Source: Chloroflexota bacterium
GTDB taxonomy: Bacteria > Chloroflexota > Dehalococcoidia > Lucifugimonadales > UBA3495
Assembly: GCA_022561675.1 (NCBI GenBank)
Contig: JADFQT010000011.1
Location: 1-17,959, forward strand
DNA: 17,959 bases
Direction: 5' to 3'
Part shown: piece after piece, positions 6,449 to 14,592 of the stretch
Layout of the letters: the number at the start of each line of letters is the position of its first letter
How positions within the stretch are numbered: the first letter of the stretch is position 1
Translations under genes and position numbers: made by a program
The notes under the pieces: model-generated
What the model saw: the letters and a program-made list of their open reading frames with translations, nothing else
What the model was told of the DNA's origin: nothing
Databases searched by the model: none

Positions 6449-6465
6449 CTGACCGCAGCGGTCAG
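6449..6465. repeat. Palindrome between convergent genes
   Basis: CTGACCGC-A-GCGGTCAG (6449-6456, 6458-6465) sits in the 33-base gap between the zinc-ribbon gene and the LLM gene. It can fold as a 6-bp hairpin with a 5-base loop for either transcript, but no T-tract follows on either side. A role as a bidirectional transcript-end signal is possible. Confidence 0.4.
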
Positions 6466-6467
6466 GC

Positions 6468-7394
6468 CTACCGGTGGAATTGGGGCAGTATCTCCTGTCC
6501 CATGATTTCCAACTGCTCCATGGATTCCTCCCCGGCGCAAAGAGGGCGCACCACAAACTTATAGGCTCCGGCGTCTACGTAATCCTGGATCAATTCCCCT
6601 ACCTGGTCTTTCGTTCCTACGGCGCTGTATTCGGTGAAGGGAACATCCGGTCGGTGGCGAGTCACGAATTGATGGGTCTTGGTTACCCCCCGGTCTCTAT
6701 CCGGAGTCACGTAAAAACCCATCAGAACCCCCACGTGGTCGTCCTCTATCTCCCGCTCGTACTTCTCAGCGGTTTCGAATAACACTTCCCTTCCTTTCCT
6801 CACCTCCTCCGGCGTGGCGCTGGACACCAGCCAGCCGTCGCCGACCCGACCCACCCGACGAGCCGCGGCAAGGCTACGACCTCCGATCCATACCGGCGGG
6901 GAGGGTTTGAGGAAGGGTTTGGGGGTTATGCTGACATCGTGACAACTGAAGAACCTGCCTTCGTGGGTGACGCTATCCTCCTCCCAAAGGCGGCGCATCA
7001 GAACAATCGCTTCGTCGGTCCTCTGGGCCCGATCCTCCTTGGTCACGCCGCAGGCCTCATACTCCTCAGGCTCTTCCTGTCCCAAGCCCACGGCGGGAAA
7101 GAAACGACCCTGGGAAAGATAATCCAGGGTAGCCACCTGCTTGGCTAGCACCACCGGATTGCGCAGGGGCAGCGCCAGGACGCTGGTTCCGAACTTGAGC
7201 CGATCCGAGTAGGCGGCCACCATGGCGAGAGCAATCATTGGTTCCAGACTAAACCGGTCGCTAACTATGCGGTCGCTGAGCCAAATGGAATCGTACCCAT
7301 ATTTGTCCCCTACAGCCACCAGCTTCCGGAGGAATTCTGGGTCGTCGCCACCCTGTCCAAAAGCTCCGGGAACGTATCCAATGGCTACACTCAT
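6468..7394 (-). CDS. LLM-class (F420/flavin-dependent) oxidoreductase 1
   Basis: 308 aa from the ATG at 7394, preceded by GAGGG on the minus strand; the frame stays open to 7460, but that extension lacks a good ribosome site. The product begins MSVAIGYVPGAFGQGGDD. Family features of bacterial luciferase-like TIM barrels are plain: DRLKFGTSVLALPLRNPVVL, then AKQVATLDYLSQGRFFPAVG, then PPVWIGGRS and RRVGRVGDGW. The GTSV...RNP and GLGQEEPEE segments are typical of F420-binding or FMN-binding members with a C-terminal PLCAGEES region. Cytoplasmic. Substrate unknown; members oxidise or desaturate diverse organics. A short coding tail that ends 73 bases upstream has a homologue in front of the second LLM gene. 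Confidence 0.88.
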   Translation of the reverse strand: MSVAIGYVPGAFGQGGDDPEFLRKLVAVGDKYGYDSIWLSDRIVSDRFSLEPMIALAMVAAYSDRLKFGTSVLALPLRNPVVLAKQVATLDYLSQGRFFPAVGLGQEEPEEYEACGVTKEDRAQRTDEAIVLMRRLWEEDSVTHEGRFFSCHDVSITPKPFLKPSPPVWIGGRSLAAARRVGRVGDGWLVSSATPEEVRKGREVLFETAEKYEREIEDDHVGVLMGFYVTPDRDRGVTKTHQFVTRHRPDVPFTEYSAVGTKDQVGELIQDYVDAGAYKFVVRPLCAGEESMEQLEIMGQEILPQFHR

Positions 7395-7467
7395 GCTTCC
7401 CTCGCGGTCATAGGAATCGTCATCTGGGTGCCAGCTATGGCCCATTATAACCCAAAGCATGACCAGC

Positions 7468-7539
7468 CTATAGCAAAGCCAGGGTGGGATCTACATGGAC
7501 CGCCATGCCTACCCCTTCGCACTTGATCTGGGCATTAAT
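7468..7539 (-). pseudogene. Conserved coding tail upstream of LLM gene 1 (fragment A)
   Basis: The last 23 codons before the TAG at 7470-7468 read INAQIKCEGVGMAVHVDP, then TLALL. This aligns without gaps to the tail at 15830-15907, sharing 14 of 23 residues and 54 of 69 bases. The frame is open to 7680, but no similarity is seen beyond this stretch and no ribosome site was found. I cannot name the parent family. It could be the eroded end of a gene that once preceded the LLM gene, or a short coding element belonging to it. Confidence 0.45.
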
Positions 7540-7850
7540 TTGGGAGGCAGTCCCGGCGGGATGGCCGGCTGCCCATGTCTGCCTCATACCAATTCTTTTG
7601 CAAACCTCGTATCTGCAAATTAGACAGGCTCTCAAGGCGAGGGGCGAGGGCTGAAAATATCCCCCGTTAATGGTGAGCACCGCTATGTACCCGATTGCGG
7701 ACCGGACCTAGGACAGTAACTGGATCAGTTACTTGAAAGCTTGTCGAACCAGGGGTTATGAACGCCTCCAATATACATAATTGGTTTTAGCCGCAGACCG
7801 CCCAGGCCTCAAACAAGGTGAAACCCCCCGGCAGGTTCTAAGCTATCACT
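7540..7850. other. Gene-poor stretch with a perfect 8-bp palindrome
   Basis: No supported gene. AGTAACTG (7715-7722) and CAGTTACT (7726-7733) form a 19-bp palindrome with a 3-base centre, a good size for a dimeric repressor. Its position between divergent units (LLM gene 1 leftward, MoxR cluster rightward) allows regulation of either. Confidence 0.4.
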
Positions 7851-7880
7851 CTGACCAATCTCTATTTGCACAGCTAGAAT
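7851..7880 (+). promoter_or_regulatory. Promoter of the MoxR-DUF58-transglutaminase cluster
   Basis: CTGACC (7851-7856), an 18-base spacer and TAGAAT (7875-7880). The dyad AGAATG/CATTCT (7876-7881, 7887-7892) overlaps the -10 box and the expected start point, which suits a repressor site. A second strong dyad, ACCGGGTT/AACCCGGT (7904-7911, 7916-7923), lies in the leader. Confidence 0.5.
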
Positions 7881-7993
7881 GAGTGACATTCTGTGTTGAT
7901 TAAACCGGGTTAACTAACCCGGTCCAACCCCAGAGCTGCCATAGCTTAAGGATGACGGGGGTTTGAGGGCCGATCCAGGGATGGTACAAGGTC

Positions 7994-9118
7994 TTGAAAC
8001 TTCCCCGACCAGGCTCCTCCACCCCGGAACTGAATGCAACGAAAGCAGCCAGCGGACCTCCTCACGATAGCGATGACCAAGAGCTTGATGCAGGTGCCGC
8101 CAGGTTAAATATTTCATCTGCCAATGAAAGAGGACGGGAAAACGGCCGGCTTACGGAATCGGCTAGACGCGAGGTGCAGGCCATCCGGCTTGATGCCTTT
8201 CGGCAGCGGTTCGATACCCTGGTAAGCAACGTAGCCGGGGTGGTGGTGACCAGTCCTGACAACTTGCGCCTGGCCCTGCTGGGGTTATTCGCCCAGGGGC
8301 ACCTGCTGCTGGAGGACCTGCCCGGGGTGGGCAAGACCATGCTCGCCAAGGCCATTGCCGCTTCCATTGACGCCAGATTCTCCCGCATTCAGTTCACTCC
8401 CGACCTGCTTCCCAGCGACATCACCGGCACTTCCGTCTTTGACATGCACCGGCAGACTTTCGAGTTCGTGCCGGGCCCGATCTTCGCCAACGTCGTCCTG
8501 GCCGACGAGTTGAACCGCGCTGGACCCCGTACCCAGTCGGCGCTGCTGGAATCGATGGGGGAAGGGCAGGTCAGTGCCGACGGCGTGGTTCGACCCTTAC
8601 CTAGGCCCTTTGCCGTCATCGCGACTCAGAACCTCATAGAGAGTTACGGCACATTTCCCCTACCCAATTCGCAGCTGGACCGGTTCATGGTATCCATGAC
8701 CCTGGGGTTGCCCGCCCCGGAGCAAGAGATGGAGATTTTACGTCGCGCCGAGCAGGGAGTGGGCACCGAAAGGCTGACGCCGGTGCTTTCCACCGAAGAG
8801 GTTGCAGAGATGCAGGACACGGTGCTGAGCGTTGAAGTCGCCCTTCCGGTGCAGCAGTACATTGTGAATCTGGCCGCCGCGTCTCGAAATAGCGACGCCC
8901 TGACGGTCGGGGTCAGCCCCCGTGCCTCTACGGCTCTGATGCGGGCCTGCCAGGCCTGGTCGGCTTTTGCCGGCCGCAGCTTCGTAGTGCCGGAAGATGT
9001 GCAAAAGTTGGCGCCCCACGTATGGGGACATCGAGTGCTGGCCGGACCGGACCATGGTGCTGGCGCCGGACGGACGGCCATCACGGAATTGATAGATGCA
9101 GTACCGATTCCTCTGTAA
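7994..9118 (+). CDS. MoxR-family AAA+ ATPase
   Basis: A chaperone-like AAA+ ATPase that, in known clusters of this type, acts with the next-gene DUF58 protein. Walker A is EDLPGVGKT (residues 107-115), Walker B VVLADELNRA (167-176, with D171/E172), and sensor 1 lies in ATQNLIESYGTFPLPNSQLD; GVSPRAS later in the lid domain is the usual sensor-2 segment. The MoxR hallmark after sensor 1 normally reads ATQNPIE; Pro is Leu here. The start is uncertain: TTG at 7994 gives a 374-aa protein with about 60 low-complexity leading residues and only AAGG two bases upstream, while GTG at 8174 would give a more typical length. The DUF58 gene follows after 86 bases on the same strand. Confidence 0.92.
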   Translation: MKLPRPGSSTPELNATKAASGPPHDSDDQELDAGAARLNISSANERGRENGRLTESARREVQAIRLDAFRQRFDTLVSNVAGVVVTSPDNLRLALLGLFAQGHLLLEDLPGVGKTMLAKAIAASIDARFSRIQFTPDLLPSDITGTSVFDMHRQTFEFVPGPIFANVVLADELNRAGPRTQSALLESMGEGQVSADGVVRPLPRPFAVIATQNLIESYGTFPLPNSQLDRFMVSMTLGLPAPEQEMEILRRAEQGVGTERLTPVLSTEEVAEMQDTVLSVEVALPVQQYIVNLAAASRNSDALTVGVSPRASTALMRACQAWSAFAGRSFVVPEDVQKLAPHVWGHRVLAGPDHGAGAGRTAITELIDAVPIPL

Positions 9119-9204
9119 TGTCTGCTGGTGTAGCGTCTGCCGGCCGCTTTGGTGGCCCTGCCCGGGTCGGCCGACTCATCATCCGATAGTAGGATTCTAA
9201 GGCT

Positions 9205-10479
9205 ATGATCACAGCCAAGGGTGTGGGGTTCCTGATAGCGGCCATCCTGGTGTTTTTCCTGGCCAGGCTCACCCAGGTCGGCTGGCTTTATCTGGTCGAT
9301 GCCCTGCTGTGGGGAATTATACTTCTGTCGGCCTTTTTGCCCTGGTTGGGCGTACCATTCCTGGAGGCGCGGCGAAAATTATCTTGGGAAGGACCGGGGG
9401 AAGCACCGGGGGAAGGACCGGCGGAAGGTTTTCACGGACTCACCGATGGACCCGCCGAGGGAGAGACGGTACAGATAAACCTTTCTCTGCGAAACCGGGG
9501 GTTCTGGCCTAAATTCTTCCTCAGCCTGTCCTACGGGTGCACCCTGGCCGCTCCTGAGGACCGCCAATTTCGCTTCTTCGTCAGCAAGCTGGCAGCTTCC
9601 AGCGAGCTCGCGTTGCCGGTCACCGTGGCCGCCTACCAGAGGGGAACGCATTCTCTGGAGCCGGTCGTGGCTGATGCCTCCGCTCCCTTTGGATTATTCC
9701 GCCGCCGAGTCCGGTTGGACCAGGCCCAGCAGGTGTTGGTATACCCGCGAATTTATCCCCTGAATCGCTTGTACCTGGTCGATGGGCTGGCCGGAGAAAG
9801 CGTCCAGGCCCAAAAGTCGCGCCTGGGCCTGGAGACCGCCGGTTCTCGCCCCTATATTCCCGGCGACCCCCGGCGCCACATCCACTGGCGCAACACAGCC
9901 AGAACGGGCCGCCTAATGGTAAGAGAATTTGAAGATCCCCAAGACCATACCCTTCATCTGTTATTCGATGCCACCCAGAGCTGGGGAGAAGGCCGTGAAT
10001 CCAGCCTGGAATATAGCATTAAGCTGGTTGCCAGCGTCGCCAACTACGCGCGGCTTCATCGAGTGCCAGTCCAGGTTTGGGGAGGCACTCTGGGCGCCGG
10101 ACTGGCGGGCGCCGGACCCCCAGTCGGAGATAATTGGCAGCCGCTGCTCAGATCCCTGGCGTTAGTGGAACCCGGGCAAGGACCCAACCTACCCCAGTCG
10201 CTGGGCAGACTCCCCGCCGGAAGCAGCGCCTTGGCGGTCTTTTCCACCGGGGAACGGCAGAGCGCGCGAGCCATGAGCTTGGCCGGACTGAATTTGAATC
10301 GGCTGGTTGTGGTAGCGCTGGAAGGGTTTGGCGAGCCGGATTCATCCGACGATTTGCTGGATGAACTCGCCTGCGCCGGAGGTCAAGTCATCCGCGTCCG
10401 TCCGGGGCAGCTGCCTCAGACCTTGAAGCAACTAGAGGGCCTGGAAGCCCCGGCTCCTCTTCGGCAAAGGGTAGCCTAA
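9205..10479 (+). CDS. DUF58 domain membrane protein
   Basis: 424 aa from ATG (AGGA at 9191-9194). Two N-terminal TM helices (residues about 8-24 and 27-45) are followed by a cytoplasmic part with the DUF58 signature SRPYIPGDPRRHIHWRNTAR (about 213-232) and then LMVREFED, which in this family leads into a von Willebrand A-like fold (HLLFDATQSWGE resembles a MIDAS-type DxTxS start). DUF58 proteins pair with MoxR ATPases. A short Gly/Pro/Glu-rich insert near residues 61-75 is encoded by a 12-bp tandem repeat and sits between the TM part and the soluble domain. The transglutaminase gene starts 119 bases downstream. Confidence 0.9.
   Translation: MITAKGVGFLIAAILVFFLARLTQVGWLYLVDALLWGIILLSAFLPWLGVPFLEARRKLSWEGPGEAPGEGPAEGFHGLTDGPAEGETVQINLSLRNRGFWPKFFLSLSYGCTLAAPEDRQFRFFVSKLAASSELALPVTVAAYQRGTHSLEPVVADASAPFGLFRRRVRLDQAQQVLVYPRIYPLNRLYLVDGLAGESVQAQKSRLGLETAGSRPYIPGDPRRHIHWRNTARTGRLMVREFEDPQDHTLHLLFDATQSWGEGRESSLEYSIKLVASVANYARLHRVPVQVWGGTLGAGLAGAGPPVGDNWQPLLRSLALVEPGQGPNLPQSLGRLPAGSSALAVFSTGERQSARAMSLAGLNLNRLVVVALEGFGEPDSSDDLLDELACAGGQVIRVRPGQLPQTLKQLEGLEAPAPLRQRVA
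9387..9428 (+). repeat. 12-bp in-frame tandem repeat in the DUF58 gene
   Basis: Units GGAAGGACCGGG (9387-9398), GGAAGCACCGGG (9399-9410), GGAAGGACCGGC (9411-9422) and half a unit GGAAGG (9423-9428). It encodes the linker EGPGEAPGEGPAEG. A 12-bp period keeps frame when copy number changes, so the linker length could vary among strains. Confidence 0.8.
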
Positions 10480-10598
10480 ATAAGCTATCATCATGCGCCA
10501 ACCCTACCGCACCACAAGGAAATTGAGGCAGTAGGACGGCCTGGCTTGACACTCCTTAAAATCCCTGAGACCCGGGAAATCCCGGCCGGAGAGGTATA

Positions 10599-12854
10599 GT
10601 GAAGCCGTTGACCGGGATATTCCGGGCATTTCGCGGGGTTTTCTCACCCCGTATTGAAGATTCCCTTCGTCTGCGCGCTATTGGCGTGGTTTTTGTCTGG
10701 CTGGCCGCCCTGGGACTGCTCTGGGCCGGCGGAAGTCCCTGGTTTACTCTGGGAGGAGCTGGCCTGGCTACGCTGGGACACGGCATCAGCTGGTGGCGCC
10801 GCCGCCGGCCCTCTCGGGTTGTGGCTCTCGGTATCGCCGGGTTGATCATAACCCTGTCCTTCCTGATGCGCGGGCAGATGCTGGAGGCCCTCAGCGGCAA
10901 TTGGGTGCCTTTGGGACAGTTCCTGGTGCTGGTGCAGGCCATTTCCAGCTTTGATATGCGGACCCGGGGTGGCTTGTACACCGGCATCGTCCTCAGCGGT
11001 ATAGTGCTGTTTTTTGCCAGCCAACAGGCCTTCGACGCCGGCTTCACTATCTTCATCATCGGCTTCATGGTGCTGCTGCTGGCCTTCCTGGCGGTCAGTT
11101 TCTTGGAGGACGGGGTCCGCTCCGCCCAGGTGCATTGGAGACGCGGCCAGCCCAGCGTCTTGATTTTCTGGATCAGCGCCGCCTGTGCCGTTTTTTTGCT
11201 GGCCAGCCTGGCATTCTGGGTGATGCCCCGGGGGCAAACCAGCCTGGGACTGCCCGATGTAGCAATTTTGCCCTTCTCCAGCAACTCGCTGGACTCTAAT
11301 GCCACAATGCCCCTGGTTAATCCCGCCAGCATTCCGTTGGGATCGGACCTGGAACAGCCCCTGCCGGGGGGAATTGCTCAGGCGACTGACCGGAGCGGCT
11401 CGGGTTACACCCTGGACTTCCCAGGTTTGACCGGTAATCCCCAGAATCTGAACCGGATACTGAGTCAACCCAGCTCGTCCGGCGGATACCAGGGCAACCC
11501 CTACGGACAGGATGAACCTGGCGACGTGGTGTTTTTCGTTAGGAGCAAGGTCGCCAGCTACTGGCGGGGCAGCACCATGGACGCCTACGACGGTCGGTAC
11601 TGGAGAGAATCCAGTCAGACCCACAACTTGACGCTCTCCAGCGGCAGTTCCCAGCTCTGGTACAACCGGGAAAGTTTCGGTCTGGATAACCGATTGCGGT
11701 ATGGGCAGACCTTTTTCATTCAGAAGGACCGGCCGGGGGCGGTTTTCACCGGATATCGAGGCGTCCGGGTTATCGCAGAGGAAGGGGCATTGCAGGACAC
11801 CGGGGAAGGAATTGGTGTCCGGGCCGGGGATTCCTATCGGGTGCTTTCGGCCCATCCGCTGCATACGCCGGATGGTTTACGGGAAAGTCGAGCCGGAAAT
11901 ACCAGCTGGCGCTATTTGGTCCTACCTCCCGAATCTGCCCGGCTGCGAGAGTTGGCCCGGCGCATCACCGAAGATGCGGAAACGGATTTCGCCGAGGTAG
12001 AGCGTATCCTCGTTTACCTGGACCGTCAGCAAACCTTCGACCCCCAAGAGCCCGGCCGTCTGATATCCGCAGCGACCCTGGAGGAATTCCTTTTTGAAAA
12101 CCACCCCGGTACCGCCATGGACTACACCACCGCTACCGTGATGCTGGCTCGAGCCTCGGGCCTGCCCTCCCGCCTGGCGCTGGGATATCTGCCCGGAATT
12201 CGCGACCCTCTGTCCGGCGCTTACATGGTTCGGGAGAGTGACGCCCATGCCTGGGCCGAGGTGTACTTCGCGGAACAGGGTTGGGTGCCCGTGGACAGCG
12301 CGCCTCGTCCCGATATCACGCTGCTGTTCAACACAGATGCCGGAGTTGGTTATCTTTTTGGCGGCGGGTTCGGTGAAGAGGCTTACCAGGCGGTCAAGGC
12401 CACGCCTTCCAAGATTGCCGACTTGCTGAGCCAGGGGGTGGACAGCCAGGCTCTGGCGGGGATTCTATCCGTCGGCTCGTTGATTATCTTTGTTGCGCTG
12501 GGCTGGCGGCGGTTCAGGTGGGTGGGGCCAAATCGTGCTGATAGATTGGGGTGGTGTTTGCCTTACACTCCGCTGCCCGGTCCGGGGCGCCGGGAGTTTC
12601 TCCGGCTCTATGCCGCCGCAGAAAAGCTGCTCCAGCGTAGTGGCAACGGCAAAAGGCTGGCTGGGCAAACGGTGGGAGATTATTCTGCCGTGGCTACAGC
12701 CCTCGCTCCGGAGGCCAAATCCCACCTCGATTGGTTTACCAGCGGTGCCTGGCGGGCGGCCTATGACCCCAAACCCTTCCCCTCCCAGCTGGTGGCGGAG
12801 GGTAAGCCCCAGCTGCGGGGGCTCAAGGCGGCGCTGAGGGGTGGGAGGGGCTAA
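10599..12854 (+). CDS. TgpA-like membrane transglutaminase-fold protein (DUF3488/TGc/DUF4129)
   Basis: 751 aa from GTG at 10599 with GGAGAGG 4 bases upstream. Layout: about seven TM helices (residues 26-208, including FDMRTRGGLY as in DUF3488), a long extracytoplasmic part with a transglutaminase core (about 450-580), one more TM (about 615-636, SLIIFVALGW), and a cytoplasmic DUF4129-type tail (REFLRLYAAAEKLLQRSG). In the core, His550 (DAHAWAEVYF) and Asp566 (GWVPVDSAP) match the catalytic His and Asp. The block that normally holds the nucleophile, GxCxxFA, reads GTAMDYTTATVML with Ala506 in the Cys place, so peptide cross-linking activity is doubtful. The context with MoxR and DUF58 is conserved in many bacteria. 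Its stop codon overlaps the stop of the PIN gene on the other strand. Confidence 0.9.
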   Translation: MKPLTGIFRAFRGVFSPRIEDSLRLRAIGVVFVWLAALGLLWAGGSPWFTLGGAGLATLGHGISWWRRRRPSRVVALGIAGLIITLSFLMRGQMLEALSGNWVPLGQFLVLVQAISSFDMRTRGGLYTGIVLSGIVLFFASQQAFDAGFTIFIIGFMVLLLAFLAVSFLEDGVRSAQVHWRRGQPSVLIFWISAACAVFLLASLAFWVMPRGQTSLGLPDVAILPFSSNSLDSNATMPLVNPASIPLGSDLEQPLPGGIAQATDRSGSGYTLDFPGLTGNPQNLNRILSQPSSSGGYQGNPYGQDEPGDVVFFVRSKVASYWRGSTMDAYDGRYWRESSQTHNLTLSSGSSQLWYNRESFGLDNRLRYGQTFFIQKDRPGAVFTGYRGVRVIAEEGALQDTGEGIGVRAGDSYRVLSAHPLHTPDGLRESRAGNTSWRYLVLPPESARLRELARRITEDAETDFAEVERILVYLDRQQTFDPQEPGRLISAATLEEFLFENHPGTAMDYTTATVMLARASGLPSRLALGYLPGIRDPLSGAYMVRESDAHAWAEVYFAEQGWVPVDSAPRPDITLLFNTDAGVGYLFGGGFGEEAYQAVKATPSKIADLLSQGVDSQALAGILSVGSLIIFVALGWRRFRWVGPNRADRLGWCLPYTPLPGPGRREFLRLYAAAEKLLQRSGNGKRLAGQTVGDYSAVATALAPEAKSHLDWFTSGAWRAAYDPKPFPSQLVAEGKPQLRGLKAALRGGRG

Positions 12855-13321
12855 AGTTCGTCCAGAGCCTCGGAAGGAGACAGTAGCCGAAGGTGGTATT
12901 TTTCTTGAACGCCGCAGGCATTCAAGTCCTGCCGCAGACTTTCGTCCGTGGTAACCAGCGTTGCCCCAGTCTCTACCGCTAGTCGTACAGCCTCCACGTC
13001 ATCCTGGCTACCTTGGGGAATATTGCTTTCTTCCGGGAATGGTTCGGCGTTGGCCCTGAACTCTACCTTTCCGGGTATGAACCTGGCGGCAGTAGCTAAC
13101 AACGGCAGGACCTGGAATATCTCCTGACCAACTCCTCGGCTTCGCGAGCTTAACTGTTGTTGATACTTGTTCCATAGATTAGGGTCTACAACAATGGTGT
13201 GGCAGATGTCGATGATCTGAGTGAACAAGTCCCGGCATATTGGGTCCGGTTCACCCTGAGCATTTTCCTGTTTTAGCGCCAGAATGACTACATTTTCGTC
13301 CAGGATGAATCGCTGTGTCAT
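12851..13321 (-). CDS. PIN-domain nuclease, partner of the upstream ATPase
   Basis: 156 aa. The N-terminus MTQRFILDENVVILAL places Asp8 at the first acidic position of the PIN (VapC/FEN-like) RNase fold. SQDDVEAVRLAVETGATLVT followed by TDESL gives Asp107/Asp108 and Asp126, and the end LRLLSPSEALDEL is the usual last strand and helix. The predicted activity is Mg-dependent endoribonuclease; the target is unknown. Its ATG overlaps the ATPase stop by 4 nt (ATGA, 13318-13321), so the two are translationally coupled. No VapB-like antitoxin gene is present, so the ATPase may take the controlling role. The TAG (12853-12851) overlaps the transglutaminase TAA tail to tail. Confidence 0.82.
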   Translation of the reverse strand: MTQRFILDENVVILALKQENAQGEPDPICRDLFTQIIDICHTIVVDPNLWNKYQQQLSSRSRGVGQEIFQVLPLLATAARFIPGKVEFRANAEPFPEESNIPQGSQDDVEAVRLAVETGATLVTTDESLRQDLNACGVQEKYHLRLLSPSEALDEL

Positions 13322-14589
13322 TCTGCGGGTTGTAGTCCGGAAAATTGGGCTTGAATGTAACGGTTCAACTCTTCCAAATGGGGCTCAAAAAAATCTTTGA
13401 TGCCTCCCCGTACTCTCCCATCATCCAGGACTTCTATCTGGCTGGCCGTGCACTCGCCCTTTTCATCTTTTTCGAAGGCGTATATAGCAAGCTCATCGGC
13501 GGCCAGCTTTTTTTCGGCCACCAGCGTCAGCAGACGTCCCAATATATGCTCGCTATGGGTAGTCATGATGATTTGTTTATCTTCAGCCTGGGCCTCTTCC
13601 ACCAATACCGACGCCAACTCTGCTTGTGCCTTGGGATGCAAGTGTATCTCCGGTTCTTCAATCATTACCGTTGAACCCTCCTCGGCACTGATTAATTGCA
13701 GAAAGAGAGGGATAAGGGCATTGGTGCCAAACCCTTCAGACACTATGTTTACAGCCCCTTGTGAGGTAAGAGATTTAACCTCAACTGATTGAGCGGGGAC
13801 AGTATCAGCTCTAAGGCCTACACCTGTCACTTTTTTCAACAAGTTAGAAAGTTCTCCCTCCATCTGACGAGAGTATCCGAGGTTCGTTGCGATCTGCTGC
13901 TCTTGTTGACTTAGACCATGAGTGAGCGAAATATCATCTACACGGGCATCTTCCAGCCGATATGCCGATCGAACTAATCCTCTAGCGGAGTGCACAAATC
14001 TCAGTTTCCTTAGCACGGAATTAGGGGAATCTACCACTGCTACGATTCCTCTCGCTGTTGTGGGATGTGACTCCCCACTCCACCCCGCGTACTGGACTAG
14101 CCGCGCAATCTCCTTTGTGCGATTAAAGGTTGGTCCATAGCCTCCAAAATCAATGCCTACTGTGAAGTAATCAGTTGATTCTAATGCTTCGATAAGGAAG
14201 GGTTGGTCTTCAAGACTGAACCTGATTTCGCCGAACGTTAGATTTACCGTACCACTCACCAAGAACTTGGCAACAAAAATAAATTGGACTTCTTCATCAA
14301 AATTAATTCCTGGTAGTTCCGGTTGGTTCTCTAAACCACCGAAACTGATTTGTGTCGTTGATGAACCGGCCCGTTGCCTGGTGACTATGCTCTGGGGGTT
14401 AGTCAAGTCCACCAAGTTGCCTTGTGCAATTAATACATTACTTCCTATAGACTGCTTCAGTAAGGCCATTGCCTGAAGCACGCTGGACTTGCCGGTGCCG
14501 TTAGCGCCTATAAAGACAGTTATCCGGCGCGGATTAACCTCCACCTTTCGGAAGCACTTGAAGTTTTCCAGGGTAATATTGGTAATCAT
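13318..14589 (-). CDS. OLD/ABC-like AAA ATPase (AAA_15/AAA_21 type)
   Basis: I start at the ATG at 14589 (423 aa, MITNITLENFKCFRKVEVNP), the normal opening of this family; a TTG at 14640 would add 17 residues translated from the regulatory dyad. Walker A is GANGTGKSS (28-36). The signature region is VNIVSEGFGTNALIPLFLQL, Walker B is STVMIEEPEIHLHP with the catalytic Glu pair, and the switch His lies in IIMTTHSEHIL. This is the layout of RecF/OLD-like and DUF3696-like ATPases that sense DNA or phage components in Gabija, Septu and PARIS. No TOPRIM domain follows the ATPase core; the effector is instead the overlapping PIN gene. The base composition is clearly lower in GC than flanking genes (14221-14280: 26 of 60 G+C; 12121-12180: 43 of 60), which suggests transfer. 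Confidence 0.88.
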   Translation of the reverse strand: MITNITLENFKCFRKVEVNPRRITVFIGANGTGKSSVLQAMALLKQSIGSNVLIAQGNLVDLTNPQSIVTRQRAGSSTTQISFGGLENQPELPGINFDEEVQFIFVAKFLVSGTVNLTFGEIRFSLEDQPFLIEALESTDYFTVGIDFGGYGPTFNRTKEIARLVQYAGWSGESHPTTARGIVAVVDSPNSVLRKLRFVHSARGLVRSAYRLEDARVDDISLTHGLSQQEQQIATNLGYSRQMEGELSNLLKKVTGVGLRADTVPAQSVEVKSLTSQGAVNIVSEGFGTNALIPLFLQLISAEEGSTVMIEEPEIHLHPKAQAELASVLVEEAQAEDKQIIMTTHSEHILGRLLTLVAEKKLAADELAIYAFEKDEKGECTASQIEVLDDGRVRGGIKDFFEPHLEELNRYIQAQFSGLQPAE

Positions 14590-14592
14590 GCC

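Noticed and set aside
10644..11864. 406-codon minus-strand open frame
   Set aside because: Antisense to the TM and loop parts of the transglutaminase-fold protein; composition is Gly/Gln/His-rich without any motif.
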